A stretch of DNA of 64,000 bases from Nocardioides cavernaquae (lineage in GTDB: Bacteria; Actinomycetota; Actinomycetes; Propionibacteriales; Nocardioidaceae). Shown here piece by piece: positions 47,315 to 54,954 of the stretch; position 1 is the stretch's first letter; every line of letters starts with the position of its first letter. The translations under genes and the position numbers were made by a program. The notes under the pieces were generated by a model. The model worked only from the letters and a program-made list of their open reading frames with translations. It was not told where the DNA came from and did no database searches. The stretch lies in the NCBI RefSeq assembly GCF_003600895.1, contig NZ_QYRP01000002.1, forward strand, positions 2,170,001-2,234,000. Reading direction: 5' to 3'.

Positions 47315-49249
47315 TCACCACGTGCCGAAGGCGTTGAAGTTCTGGTAGCCGTTCAGGTTGCTGCCCGGGAGTGCCGGAAGCTGCAGCGCAGTGGTCACCA
47401 GGTTGGCGGCGTAGGCGTTGCGCACCGGCTGCCACCCGGAGTAGGGCGGGATGGTGGCGCTGGGCCAGCGCAGGTCCGGATTCATCCGGTACAGGTCCTG
47501 GCCAGCGGGGACCGCGGGACCCCAGACGTAGAACGGAACCCGGGTCGATCCGAGGGTCTTGGTGACGTGGTCGCGTCGGGCACCACCGTGCTCGCCGGCG
47601 ACGACGAGCAACGTCTTTCCCTTCAGCCGGGGGTTCGTGCGGATCGCGTTCCAGATGCCGCGCAGCTGGCTGTCGGTGCGCTTCACCGCGCTGAGGTACT
47701 CGGCCGAGCCGAACCCGTAGCGGTGGCCGGCGACGTCGGGGGCGGACAGCTGGACATAGCTGAACCTCGCGGGTGCCGTGGCGAGGCGGTCACGCGCGGC
47801 AATCGCCAGTCGCTGCGACACCGGGTCGACCCGGAACAGGTCGATCTTGTCGCGGCCGTTGTCGGTCCAGGTCGTGTCGACGGCGCCATATTTCGGGCCC
47901 CAGCTGCGGTCGAGGAGCGCAGCGGCCGGATCGCTGGAGAACAGCGCGGTGGAGTACCCGTTGTCGTGGGCAACGTCGAAGATGCTCGGCACGTAGCGCC
48001 CGGCGGTCTGCGCCACCGTGGTCGCCCGCGTGCCGTCGACGACGCCGTGGCCGCTCATGGTCGTGGTGACCGGCCGGCCCGTGAGCATCGAGGTGACGTT
48101 GGACAGGCTGGTGGTGCGCTCGACGGTGCGCGCGTTGGAGGTGGCGGATCCTTCTGCGCCGAGCTGGTGGAACGCCGGCGCCTGGGTCGGGCCGAGCGTG
48201 GAGATGGAGCTCGAGGTGAGGCCCTCGACCGAGACCATCACGACGTGGGTGATGCCGGTGGTGGCTGTGGCACGGGGCGGGATGGCCACGTTGCTGATGA
48301 CGACGGGGTGGTCGGTCGTCTTCCGGACGAGCGCGTCCTGGTACTTCGTCCACCCGCTCAGAGCCGCCGGAGCAGTCCCGAAGACCCAGTCCACGGGCAT
48401 CGGGTACGCCGGGGGCTTGCAGGCCGTGGGTGTCGCCCAGCCGCCGTTGGCGGCTCGCAGAGCGCTGTTGCCGACCAGCTTGCAGAACGTGGCCTCGCGC
48501 TCGTTGAAGTCGCCGGTGAAGATGACCGGCACACCCGGGTTCTCGGTGGTGAGCCGGTTGGCCAGGGCGATCTCGGCGGCGATCTCCTCGTTGCGGCGGG
48601 CCTGGGCGCCCCCGGAGATCTCGCTGTTGAACTTGTCGGAGACATTGTGGAAGTTGGCCATGATCATGGTCTGGCCGCTGACCTTGTTGCGCAGCCACAC
48701 CACGGGGTAGTTCACGGTGTTGTCGTTGTTGACGTACCGGTGGGACTGGTACTCCCGGCGCGTCGCCTCCCAGACGTCGGTGCGCCAAGCGAGGCTGTTG
48801 GCGATGTGGCGCTGCGCGAAGACGGTGGTGTTGACCGGGCGCTCGGGCCACACGTCCCAGCCGGTGCCCGTGAGGCGGTTGAACTCGTCGTACTGGTCGA
48901 GGCGCATCTCCTGGAAGCCGACCGCCGACAGGCCCTGCTCCCGCAGGATCCGCACGGTGTAGCCCATGCGGACCACGCCGGAGGCCATCGTCGGGTTCTC
49001 CGTGCCGGGGCCGGTGTGGCCCGATCCGAGGACGTTGAAGGTGGCGAGTCGCAGGCGCGTCGACCCGAGCGGGTACGGCGGGGCCGGGGGCGGCGTGTCC
49101 GCCGCCTTCTCGGCGCGGGTGGGGCCGTCATGATGACCACCGAAGGTGCCGCTGCGCCAGGTCAGGAGACCCGCCGCGACGAGCGCGAGCACCAGAGCGG
49201 TGATGATCATGAGCGGCACGCGGGTGGCGTGCCGGGGAAGGGCCCGCAT
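47315..49249 (-). CDS. Membrane-anchored fusion of EEP (DNase I-like) and alkaline-phosphatase-like domains
   Basis: Protein of 644 residues from ATG 49249 (AAAGGA upstream); the frame stays open to 50953 by chance. One N-terminal membrane segment (MIITALVLALVAAGLLTW) leads to an endonuclease/exonuclease/phosphatase domain at about 60-320: RLATFNVLGSGH, GFQEMRLDQYDEF, MANFHNVSDK, VIFTGDFNERE, VDWVFG and TTDHPVV, all expected catalytic positions. The second domain (about 330-640) resembles type I phosphodiesterases: THVVMVSVEGL, TTSLSNVTSMLTGRPVT, APDVAGHRYGFGSAEY and LLVVAGEHGGARRDH. Two metal-site Asp positions (VDGL, ADHG in active relatives) are Glu, at about 342 and 553. It may act on phosphodiesters outside the cell; substrate unknown. 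Confidence 0.85.
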   Translation of the reverse strand: MRALPRHATRVPLMIITALVLALVAAGLLTWRSGTFGGHHDGPTRAEKAADTPPPAPPYPLGSTRLRLATFNVLGSGHTGPGTENPTMASGVVRMGYTVRILREQGLSAVGFQEMRLDQYDEFNRLTGTGWDVWPERPVNTTVFAQRHIANSLAWRTDVWEATRREYQSHRYVNNDNTVNYPVVWLRNKVSGQTMIMANFHNVSDKFNSEISGGAQARRNEEIAAEIALANRLTTENPGVPVIFTGDFNEREATFCKLVGNSALRAANGGWATPTACKPPAYPMPVDWVFGTAPAALSGWTKYQDALVRKTTDHPVVISNVAIPPRATATTGITHVVMVSVEGLTSSSISTLGPTQAPAFHQLGAEGSATSNARTVERTTSLSNVTSMLTGRPVTTTMSGHGVVDGTRATTVAQTAGRYVPSIFDVAHDNGYSTALFSSDPAAALLDRSWGPKYGAVDTTWTDNGRDKIDLFRVDPVSQRLAIAARDRLATAPARFSYVQLSAPDVAGHRYGFGSAEYLSAVKRTDSQLRGIWNAIRTNPRLKGKTLLVVAGEHGGARRDHVTKTLGSTRVPFYVWGPAVPAGQDLYRMNPDLRWPSATIPPYSGWQPVRNAYAANLVTTALQLPALPGSNLNGYQNFNAFGTW

Positions 49250-49402
49250 CGTGAATCCTTTGGTCGGTGACTGGCCGTCCTTGCATCGTAGGTTCGCACC
49301 GGCCGGTTGGAGGGGAGGACGCGCGTACTGGTGGCTATCATGCGTCCCACGGTCCGGCCCACCTGTCGGCCGGACCCGCCCAGGAAATGTCAGGAGTCGC
49401 GC

Positions 49403-50965
49403 TTGAGCGCCAGAGCGAAACGGTCGGGACTGTCCGGTCTTCGCGTCGACGACGCCGGCATCCACGCCACCTCGCGAGCCGAGGCGATCCTCGACGTCCA
49501 TGTCGACGGACGACGGATCTTCTCGTTCTGGCTGCACCGTGACGGAGTGCCCGAGGGCGAGGGTCACCTGATGGCGTGGCCCGAGACGCTGCGCTCGTTC
49601 CTCGACGGTTCGGCGCGGATCACGGTCGCCGAGCACGGCACCGACCAGGTCGCCTTCGACGAGCAGGTCGTCCTCGGCGCGGGGACGGGCATCATCAAGT
49701 TCGAGACCGCCGACGGCAAGCCGATCGCGCTCGACAAGTCCATGCGGCGCGTGCAGACCTTCGACACCCGCTCGGCAGAGCACGTCGTGCCGTTGATGCG
49801 GGCGATCGATGACGTCCTCAAGGTGCTGCACGGCCTCGGGATCGACGCGTTCCTGGCCTACGGAACCCTGCTGGGCGCGGTCCGCAACGGGCAGCTGATC
49901 GGCCATGACAGCGACGCCGACCTCGGCTACGTGTCGCACTACGAGCACCCCGCCGACGTCATGCGCGAGTCCTTCAACCTGCAGCGCGCCCTGATGGAGC
50001 GTGGCTACCCGGTCACGCGCTACTCCGGTGCCGCGTTCAAGGTCGACGTCCGTGAGTCCGACGGGTCGGTGCGCGGCCTCGACGTGTTCGGCGGCTTCAT
50101 GCTGGACGGCAAGCTCCACCTGATGGGCGAGATCATCACGCCGTTCCGCAGCGAGTGGGTGCTCCCGCTCGGCACGGCCACGCTCGAGGGCTGGGAGTTC
50201 GCGGTCCCGGCCGACACCGACCGCTTCCTGACGGCGACCTACGGCGCCGGATGGCGGGTCCCCGATCCGGCCTTCCACTTCCCGACACCGCGCTCGACCC
50301 ATCGCCGCTTCAACGGGTGGTTCCGCGGCACGCGCGACGGGCGCAACGTGTGGGACCGGTTCTACTCCGTCTCCCGGGAGCCGTCCTTCGAGCCGACGGA
50401 CGTCGGCCGCTGGGCGGCCGAGAGCGAGCCGGATGCTGTGCACGTGGTCGACCTCGGCTGCGGCTACGGCTCCGACGTCTGGTGGTTCGCGGGCCGCGGG
50501 GTGAAGGCGACCGGCCTCGACTTCGTCAGGCGGTCCTACGAGGACATGGCCGCGCGCGTCCGCGACGACGGCCGCGACGCGACGTACCTCTTCTTCAACC
50601 CGCTCGAGCTGCGATCCGCCCTCAGCACGGCGGCGCTGGTGGCCCGCACGGAGGGGCCGCGGGTCCTCCTGTCGCGCCACATGATCGACTCGATGCACAC
50701 CGGCGCGCGCCTCACCCTGTGGCGCGCGGCCGACATGATGCTGCGCGACGGCGGGCGGCTCTACCTGCAGTTCCTGGCCGTCGCCGGCAAGGACGGGTAC
50801 GCCGCGCGGTTGCGCTCCACGCCGCTCGATCCGGACCGGATCGCGGCCGAGCTCGAGGCGTCCGGTGCCACGATCGTGCACCGCGAGCTGCGTGACGTCA
50901 CGACCAGTCAGGGCGTCTCCGGCGCCTCCCAGATCTGTCGAATGGTGGTCCAATGGGATCGATGA
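49403..50965 (+). CDS. LicD-family protein fused to a class I SAM-dependent methyltransferase
   Basis: Protein of 520 residues from TTG 49403, chosen because AGGAG lies 9 nt upstream. An N-terminal domain of about 120 residues without known motif is followed by a LicD/nucleotidyltransferase-like domain: FLAYGTLLGAVRNGQLIGHD and SDADLGYVSH at about 150-180, and FRSEWVLPLGTATLEGWEFA. The C-terminal third is a Rossmann methyltransferase with motif I HVVDLGCGYGSDVWWFAG near residue 347, then GLDFVRRSYEDMAA and RDGGRLYLQFLAV. LicD proteins move phosphocholine or similar groups onto surface glycans. It overlaps the next small gene by 13 bases, leading a surface-modification operon. Confidence 0.85.
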   Translation: MSARAKRSGLSGLRVDDAGIHATSRAEAILDVHVDGRRIFSFWLHRDGVPEGEGHLMAWPETLRSFLDGSARITVAEHGTDQVAFDEQVVLGAGTGIIKFETADGKPIALDKSMRRVQTFDTRSAEHVVPLMRAIDDVLKVLHGLGIDAFLAYGTLLGAVRNGQLIGHDSDADLGYVSHYEHPADVMRESFNLQRALMERGYPVTRYSGAAFKVDVRESDGSVRGLDVFGGFMLDGKLHLMGEIITPFRSEWVLPLGTATLEGWEFAVPADTDRFLTATYGAGWRVPDPAFHFPTPRSTHRRFNGWFRGTRDGRNVWDRFYSVSREPSFEPTDVGRWAAESEPDAVHVVDLGCGYGSDVWWFAGRGVKATGLDFVRRSYEDMAARVRDDGRDATYLFFNPLELRSALSTAALVARTEGPRVLLSRHMIDSMHTGARLTLWRAADMMLRDGGRLYLQFLAVAGKDGYAARLRSTPLDPDRIAAELEASGATIVHRELRDVTTSQGVSGASQICRMVVQWDR

Positions 50966-51183
50966 ACATCAAGCAGCGGGTCAAGACGCGTGCCTCCCAG
51001 AGCGCCACGTTCGACCTGCGCAAGCGCGTGAAGGTGCTCGAGGACGAGGTCCAGGAGTGCCGCCGGCTGAACCTCCGGGTCGCCGAGCTCACCGACCTGG
51101 TCATGGAGCTGCTCCTGCCGGTCTCCCAGCAGGACGAGCAGAAGGTTCGCGACCTGCTCGTCCGCTACCAGGACAGCCTCTGA
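50953..51183 (+). CDS. Small coiled-coil protein (DUF6752-like)
   Basis: Protein of 76 residues from ATG 50953 (ATG 50962 possible). A basic N-terminus (IKQRVKTRASQSATFDLRKR) leads into a continuous heptad-like helix: VKVLEDEVQECRRLNLRVAE then LTDLVMELLLPVSQQDEQ. There is no signal or membrane segment. I believe this resembles the DUF6752 family of Nocardioides-like bacteria, from recollection only. It lies between the LicD-methyltransferase (13-base overlap) and a sulfotransferase-like gene (3-nt gap), so it may be an assembly or scaffolding subunit of that operon. Confidence 0.75.
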   Translation: MGSMNIKQRVKTRASQSATFDLRKRVKVLEDEVQECRRLNLRVAELTDLVMELLLPVSQQDEQKVRDLLVRYQDSL

Positions 51184-51186
51184 TCC

Positions 51187-52323
51187 GTGGCCGCCAAGGT
51201 CTTTCTCCACGTCGGCCTCCCCAAGACGGGCACGACCTACCTCCAGTCCGTTCTCTGGGCGAACAGGGACCGTCTGCTCGATCAGGGGGTCCTGCTCCCG
51301 GGAGCATCGGCGCGCGAGCAGATGTGGGCCTCGCTGCAGGTCCGGCAGCACCCCGGCAAGCACCTGCGCCACCCGGACGCACAGACAGCGTGGCCGCGGA
51401 TCGTCGAGCAGGCGAACGCCTGGTCGGGGACTGCGGTGATCAGTCACGAGTTCTTCGGAGCGGCGACCGAGGAGCAGGCCGCCGACGCGATCGCTGCGTT
51501 CGGCGAGGCCGAGGTGCACCTCGTGGTGACCGCTCGTGACCTGCTCACGGTCGTCGCGTCGTACTGGCAGGAGTACGTCAAGCACGGCTGGTTCGACCAG
51601 ACCCTCGAGGAGTTCCCGTCCGAGGGGCTCCACTACGAGGAGTGGAGCTGGCGCACCCTCGACCTCCAGGCGGTGCTGACCCGCTGGTCGGCGACGCTTC
51701 CCGCCGACCGGGTCCATGTCCTGGTCCTTCCCGGTCCCGACGAGCCACGTGAGGCGCTCTGGCTGCGCTTCGCCGAGGTCCTCGGTGTGTCCGGCGCGGG
51801 GGACTTCGACACCGAGAGAGCTCGGGAGAACAGCTCGCTCGCGGTCGTGGAGGCCGAGCTGATGCGCCGCATCGGTGAGGCCTCGCCCGAGTTCGCCAAC
51901 GCCCTCGACCGGGGTGTGTGGCTCCGCAGCTACCTCGCGCACGGCAAGCTCGTGCCGCGTGGGGGAGACCGGGCATTGCCGTCGGAGCGCCGGATCGACG
52001 AGCTGCGCAGTCGCGCCGACGACGCGGTCGCCCACATCGCCGGGTCGGGGTTCGAGGTGGTCGGCGATCTCGAGCGACTCCGCGTGCCGCTCACCCCTCG
52101 ACCGGGGCGGGAGCCCGACACCGTCACCGAGGAGGAGATCGCGGCTGCCGGCGTCGCGACCATCGCCGCGATGCTGATCGACGTACGCCGTCTCCGGCAG
52201 GAGAACACCGCCTTCCGGAAGGCTGAGGCTGAACGGCGGCAGGAGGACGCGCGGACCGCTGAGGAACGTTCCCGAACGTTCACCAGCCGGGCCCGGCGGA
52301 TGGCTCGGCGCTGGCTAGGATGA
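51187..52323 (+). CDS. Sulfotransferase-like protein (first of tandem pair)
   Basis: Protein of 378 residues from GTG 51187. The PAPS phosphosulfate-binding loop is at the N-terminus: VFLHVGLPKTGTTYLQSVLW. The 3'-phosphate-binding motif is probably LVVTARDLLTVVASYWQEYV (Arg and Ser). The body is acidic and Leu/Ala-rich, and the C-terminal 60 residues are a charged helix (RRLRQENTAFRKAEAERRQE). Sulfotransferases move sulfate from PAPS to hydroxyl groups of glycans or lipids. Similar to the next gene in loop sequence, order and length, so they are paralogues. Substrate unknown; the operon suggests a surface glycan. Confidence 0.83.
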   Translation: MAAKVFLHVGLPKTGTTYLQSVLWANRDRLLDQGVLLPGASAREQMWASLQVRQHPGKHLRHPDAQTAWPRIVEQANAWSGTAVISHEFFGAATEEQAADAIAAFGEAEVHLVVTARDLLTVVASYWQEYVKHGWFDQTLEEFPSEGLHYEEWSWRTLDLQAVLTRWSATLPADRVHVLVLPGPDEPREALWLRFAEVLGVSGAGDFDTERARENSSLAVVEAELMRRIGEASPEFANALDRGVWLRSYLAHGKLVPRGGDRALPSERRIDELRSRADDAVAHIAGSGFEVVGDLERLRVPLTPRPGREPDTVTEEEIAAAGVATIAAMLIDVRRLRQENTAFRKAEAERRQEDARTAEERSRTFTSRARRMARRWLG

Positions 52324-53447
52324 CCGCCATGTCGGCCATGTCGGGGACCCCGGGACGCGCGCTCTTCCTCCACATCGGGTTGCAGAAGACCGGGACGTCC
52401 TATCTCCAGAGCATCTTCTGGCAGAGCAAGCAGGAGCTCGCGCGGCAGGGCCTCGACATGGTGCCGGGGTCCAAGCGCGACACGTTCCACCTCATGCTCC
52501 GGGCGCGCGACCGCTATCGGCCTGCGGTGGATCCGCACAGCGTCGAGGGCGCGCTCGACCGGCTCCCGCAGCAGCTCGCCGACGCACCGGGGGACCGGGC
52601 TCTCATCACCGAGGAGTCCTTCGCGCCTGCGCCGCCGGAGCAGATCGAGCGTCTCCTCGCGCACTGCGGCGACCGCGAGGTGCACCTCGTCGTCACACTG
52701 CGCGACCTGGGGCGCCAGATCCCGTCGGCCTGGCAGCAGGACATCCAGTCCGGTGCCTACCTCTCGTACCCCGACTACTTCCGCCGGATGCGGGAGACCG
52801 CGGACGACCCGCTGGGACGCTTCTGGAGCAGCAAGGACGTCCCGGCCATCCTCGAGCGCTGGGGCGCGCACATTCCTCCCGAGCGGATCCACGTGGTCAC
52901 GGTGCCGCCCCCGGGCAGCGACCCAGAGCTCCTGCTGCACCGCTTCTGCGAGGTGCTGGGTGTGGATCACGCGACCCTCGACAAGGAGGTCGCCCGGTCC
53001 AACCGGGGCATCGGCCGGGTCCAGGTCGAGGTCCTCCGGCGGGTGAACCGCCAGCTCGCGCCCGAGAACCGCCGTCGCGACGTCTTCGGTGAGGTCGGCA
53101 AGCGGTATTTCGCGGTCCAGGTGCTCGGCTCGCAACGCGGCGAGAAGATCCTCGTCCCGGAGGAGGAGGCAGCGTGGGTGCGCGACCTGTCCACCCGCTA
53201 CTCGGCCGCCATCCGGGCCGGCGGTTACCACGTGGTCGGTGACCTGGCCGATCTCGATCCCGCTCCCGAGGCGTTCGTCCAGGGCTCCGACGAGGTCTCG
53301 GCGGAGGATGTCCTGACTGCTTCGTCCGAGGCGCTGGCGTTCATGCTCGCCGAGCGGATGGAGACCGTCCGCGAGCGCCGGGCCGCCGCGACAGCCGCAG
53401 ACCAGCAGGTTCCCTCCAGCCGCTGGGCGCGTGTCCTTCGGCGCTGA
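52320..53447 (+). CDS. Sulfotransferase-like protein (second of tandem pair)
   Basis: Protein of 375 residues from ATG 52320, overlapping the previous stop (ATGA). PAPS loop LFLHIGLQKTGTSYLQSIFW, then VHLVVTLRDLGRQIPSAWQQ as the 3'-phosphate motif, and IHVVTVPPPGSDPELLLHRF followed by CEVLGVDHATLDKEVARSN, also seen in the neighbour. The C-terminus is basic with RERRAAATAADQQ. The tandem pair probably arose by duplication and may modify different positions of the same acceptor. Alternative start ATGs at 52329 and 52338 exist in the same frame. Confidence 0.82.
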   Translation: MTAMSAMSGTPGRALFLHIGLQKTGTSYLQSIFWQSKQELARQGLDMVPGSKRDTFHLMLRARDRYRPAVDPHSVEGALDRLPQQLADAPGDRALITEESFAPAPPEQIERLLAHCGDREVHLVVTLRDLGRQIPSAWQQDIQSGAYLSYPDYFRRMRETADDPLGRFWSSKDVPAILERWGAHIPPERIHVVTVPPPGSDPELLLHRFCEVLGVDHATLDKEVARSNRGIGRVQVEVLRRVNRQLAPENRRRDVFGEVGKRYFAVQVLGSQRGEKILVPEEEAAWVRDLSTRYSAAIRAGGYHVVGDLADLDPAPEAFVQGSDEVSAEDVLTASSEALAFMLAERMETVRERRAAATAADQQVPSSRWARVLRR

Positions 53448-53504
53448 CGCGCCCGTGACCTGCGCCATTCACGAGCAGGGGAGTGGGTCTGCTGTGGTCT
53501 ACTG

Positions 53505-53516
53505 AGTCTCCAGACT
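53505..53516. promoter_or_regulatory. 12-bp palindrome AGTCT-CC-AGACT before the phospholipase D-like gene
   Basis: Perfect 5-bp arms with a 2-bp centre, 25 nt before the GTG at 53542 and 57 nt after the previous stop. Possible operator; no regulator is known. Confidence 0.35.
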
Positions 53517-53541
53517 TGTGCATCACCATGGGGGTTTTCAC

Positions 53542-54843
53542 GTGTTCCGCCGGACTCTTGTCGTTATCGCTGCCGTGCTGCTCGTCGGCTCGCTGTCCTC
53601 AGCGCCGTCGCAGGCGGCCGACACCTGGGTCCCGCCCGGCGGGGCTGCGTTCAACAACCCCGTGGCCGGCTACACGGGCCGGACGGCACTCGTCCGCCGT
53701 GTCATCGCAGCCGTCGACCACAGCCCGCGTGGCTCGGTCATCCGCATCGCGGCGTACTCCTTCGATCGCAAGGACGTCGCCGATGCGCTGGTGCGCGCGC
53801 ACCGTCGCGGCGTCCTGGTCCAGATGGTGCTGAACGACAACTGGACCTCGACGCAGACGCGACGTCTCCGCAAGATCCTCGGCGGCAACCCCAGCGCCTC
53901 CCGCTTCGTCCGCATCTGTGACGGCAGCTGCCGCGGCGGTGCCGGCAACCTCCACATGAAGGTCTACGCCTTCTCGCGGACGGGCGCGGCGACCAACGTG
54001 ATCATGACCGGTTCGGCGAACATGACCGACCGTGCCGTCCAGCTGCAGTGGAACGACATGGTCACCCTGCGCGGCCAGAACGGTCTCTTCAACACGTTCG
54101 TCGGGGTCTTCAACCAGCTCAAGTACGACCGGCCGGTCTCGCCGCAGTGGGTCTACTACGAGCAGCCCGACATGCAGGCGCAGTTCTACCGCACCTCCGC
54201 GCGGCAGCGCACCGGCACCACGACGTCGCGGACCCCCACGCCCGACGAGGATCCGGTGATGAAGCGTCTCCGTGCGGTCAACTGTGTGGCACAGCCCGGG
54301 TTCGGCCTCAACGGCAAGACCCAGATCCGGGTCATGATGTATGGCTGGAACGGCGATCGCGGCAAGTACCTCGCTGACCAGGTCGCGCGGCTGAAGCGGC
54401 AGGGCTGCGGCATCAAGGTGATCACCAGCGTCGCCGGTGGTGGCGTGATCAAGGTCCTGAACGAGGCCGGCATCCCGGTCAAGAGCGCCGACTACAAGTA
54501 CCTCTCCGACGGCACTGTCGACTTCTACTCGCACCTCAAGGTCATGTGGATCGACGGCACCATGCGCAAGCCCGTCACCACGACGACGACGCCCGAGCCG
54601 ACCCTGACCGACCCGAGCCCGGCGCCGACCACGACCACGACGATCCAGAACGTCGGCACGCGGATGGTGTGGACCGGCTCCGAGAACTGGTCGGAGATGT
54701 CGTTCCGCAACGACGAGCTCTGCCTCGGACTCACCAACTCGACGATCGTGCGGAAGTACAAGTCCGAGTTCGACTACCTCTGGACCAACTACAGCCACCG
54801 GGTCGGCCTGCGTCCGCTCAACAAGCCCCGCTACGTGGGGTGA
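53542..54843 (+). CDS. Secreted phospholipase D-like protein
   Basis: About 433 residues from GTG 53542 after GGGGG (GTG 53518 adds a His-rich start). A signal peptide (LVVIAAVLLVGSLSSAPSQA) is followed by two PLD-type halves. The first HKD site is LHMKVYAFSRTGAATNVIMT then GSANM, in which the Asp of HxKx4D is Ser. The second is SHLKVMWIDG, with Asp present, but a Thr/Pro-rich linker (KPVTTTTTPEPTLTDPSPAP) stands between it and the Gly-Ser-x-Asn part VWTGSENWS. PLD-superfamily enzymes cleave phosphodiesters; substrate unknown. The preceding sulfotransferase genes and the secreted phosphodiesterase fusion suggest a surface role. Confidence 0.82.
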   Translation: MFRRTLVVIAAVLLVGSLSSAPSQAADTWVPPGGAAFNNPVAGYTGRTALVRRVIAAVDHSPRGSVIRIAAYSFDRKDVADALVRAHRRGVLVQMVLNDNWTSTQTRRLRKILGGNPSASRFVRICDGSCRGGAGNLHMKVYAFSRTGAATNVIMTGSANMTDRAVQLQWNDMVTLRGQNGLFNTFVGVFNQLKYDRPVSPQWVYYEQPDMQAQFYRTSARQRTGTTTSRTPTPDEDPVMKRLRAVNCVAQPGFGLNGKTQIRVMMYGWNGDRGKYLADQVARLKRQGCGIKVITSVAGGGVIKVLNEAGIPVKSADYKYLSDGTVDFYSHLKVMWIDGTMRKPVTTTTTPEPTLTDPSPAPTTTTTIQNVGTRMVWTGSENWSEMSFRNDELCLGLTNSTIVRKYKSEFDYLWTNYSHRVGLRPLNKPRYVG

Positions 54844-54853
54844 CCCGTCTCAT

Positions 54854-54885
54854 GCCGGACGTCGACCGCCTTCGGTGACGTCGGC
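54854..54885 (+). terminator. Hairpin after the phospholipase D-like gene
   Basis: Stem of 8-9 bp with one bulged G (GCCGGACGTC with GACGTCGGC) and a loop of about 13 nt, starting 11 nt after the stop codon. No T-run. Confidence 0.4.
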
Positions 54886-54888
54886 TAC

Positions 54889-54894
54889 TAGACT
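54889..54894 (+). promoter_or_regulatory. -10 box TAGACT before the acyl-CoA dehydrogenase gene
   Basis: TAGACT within CTACTAGACTCTGCCC lies 60 nt before the ATG at 54955, which has its own AGGAAGGGA ribosome binding site. The same TAGACTCTGC sequence occurs before the mesaconyl-CoA hydratase gene (56455). Confidence 0.45.
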
Positions 54895-54954
54895 CTGCCC
54901 GTTTGCGGCCCCCGTAACAGGGACTGTTCTGCCGCCCATCCAGGAAGGGACACC

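Noticed and set aside
47315..50953. A 1212-codon open frame on the minus strand
   Set aside because: Only the part from 49249 has family motifs, a ribosome binding site and a signal anchor; the upstream part is the antisense of the LicD-methyltransferase gene, kept open by high GC.
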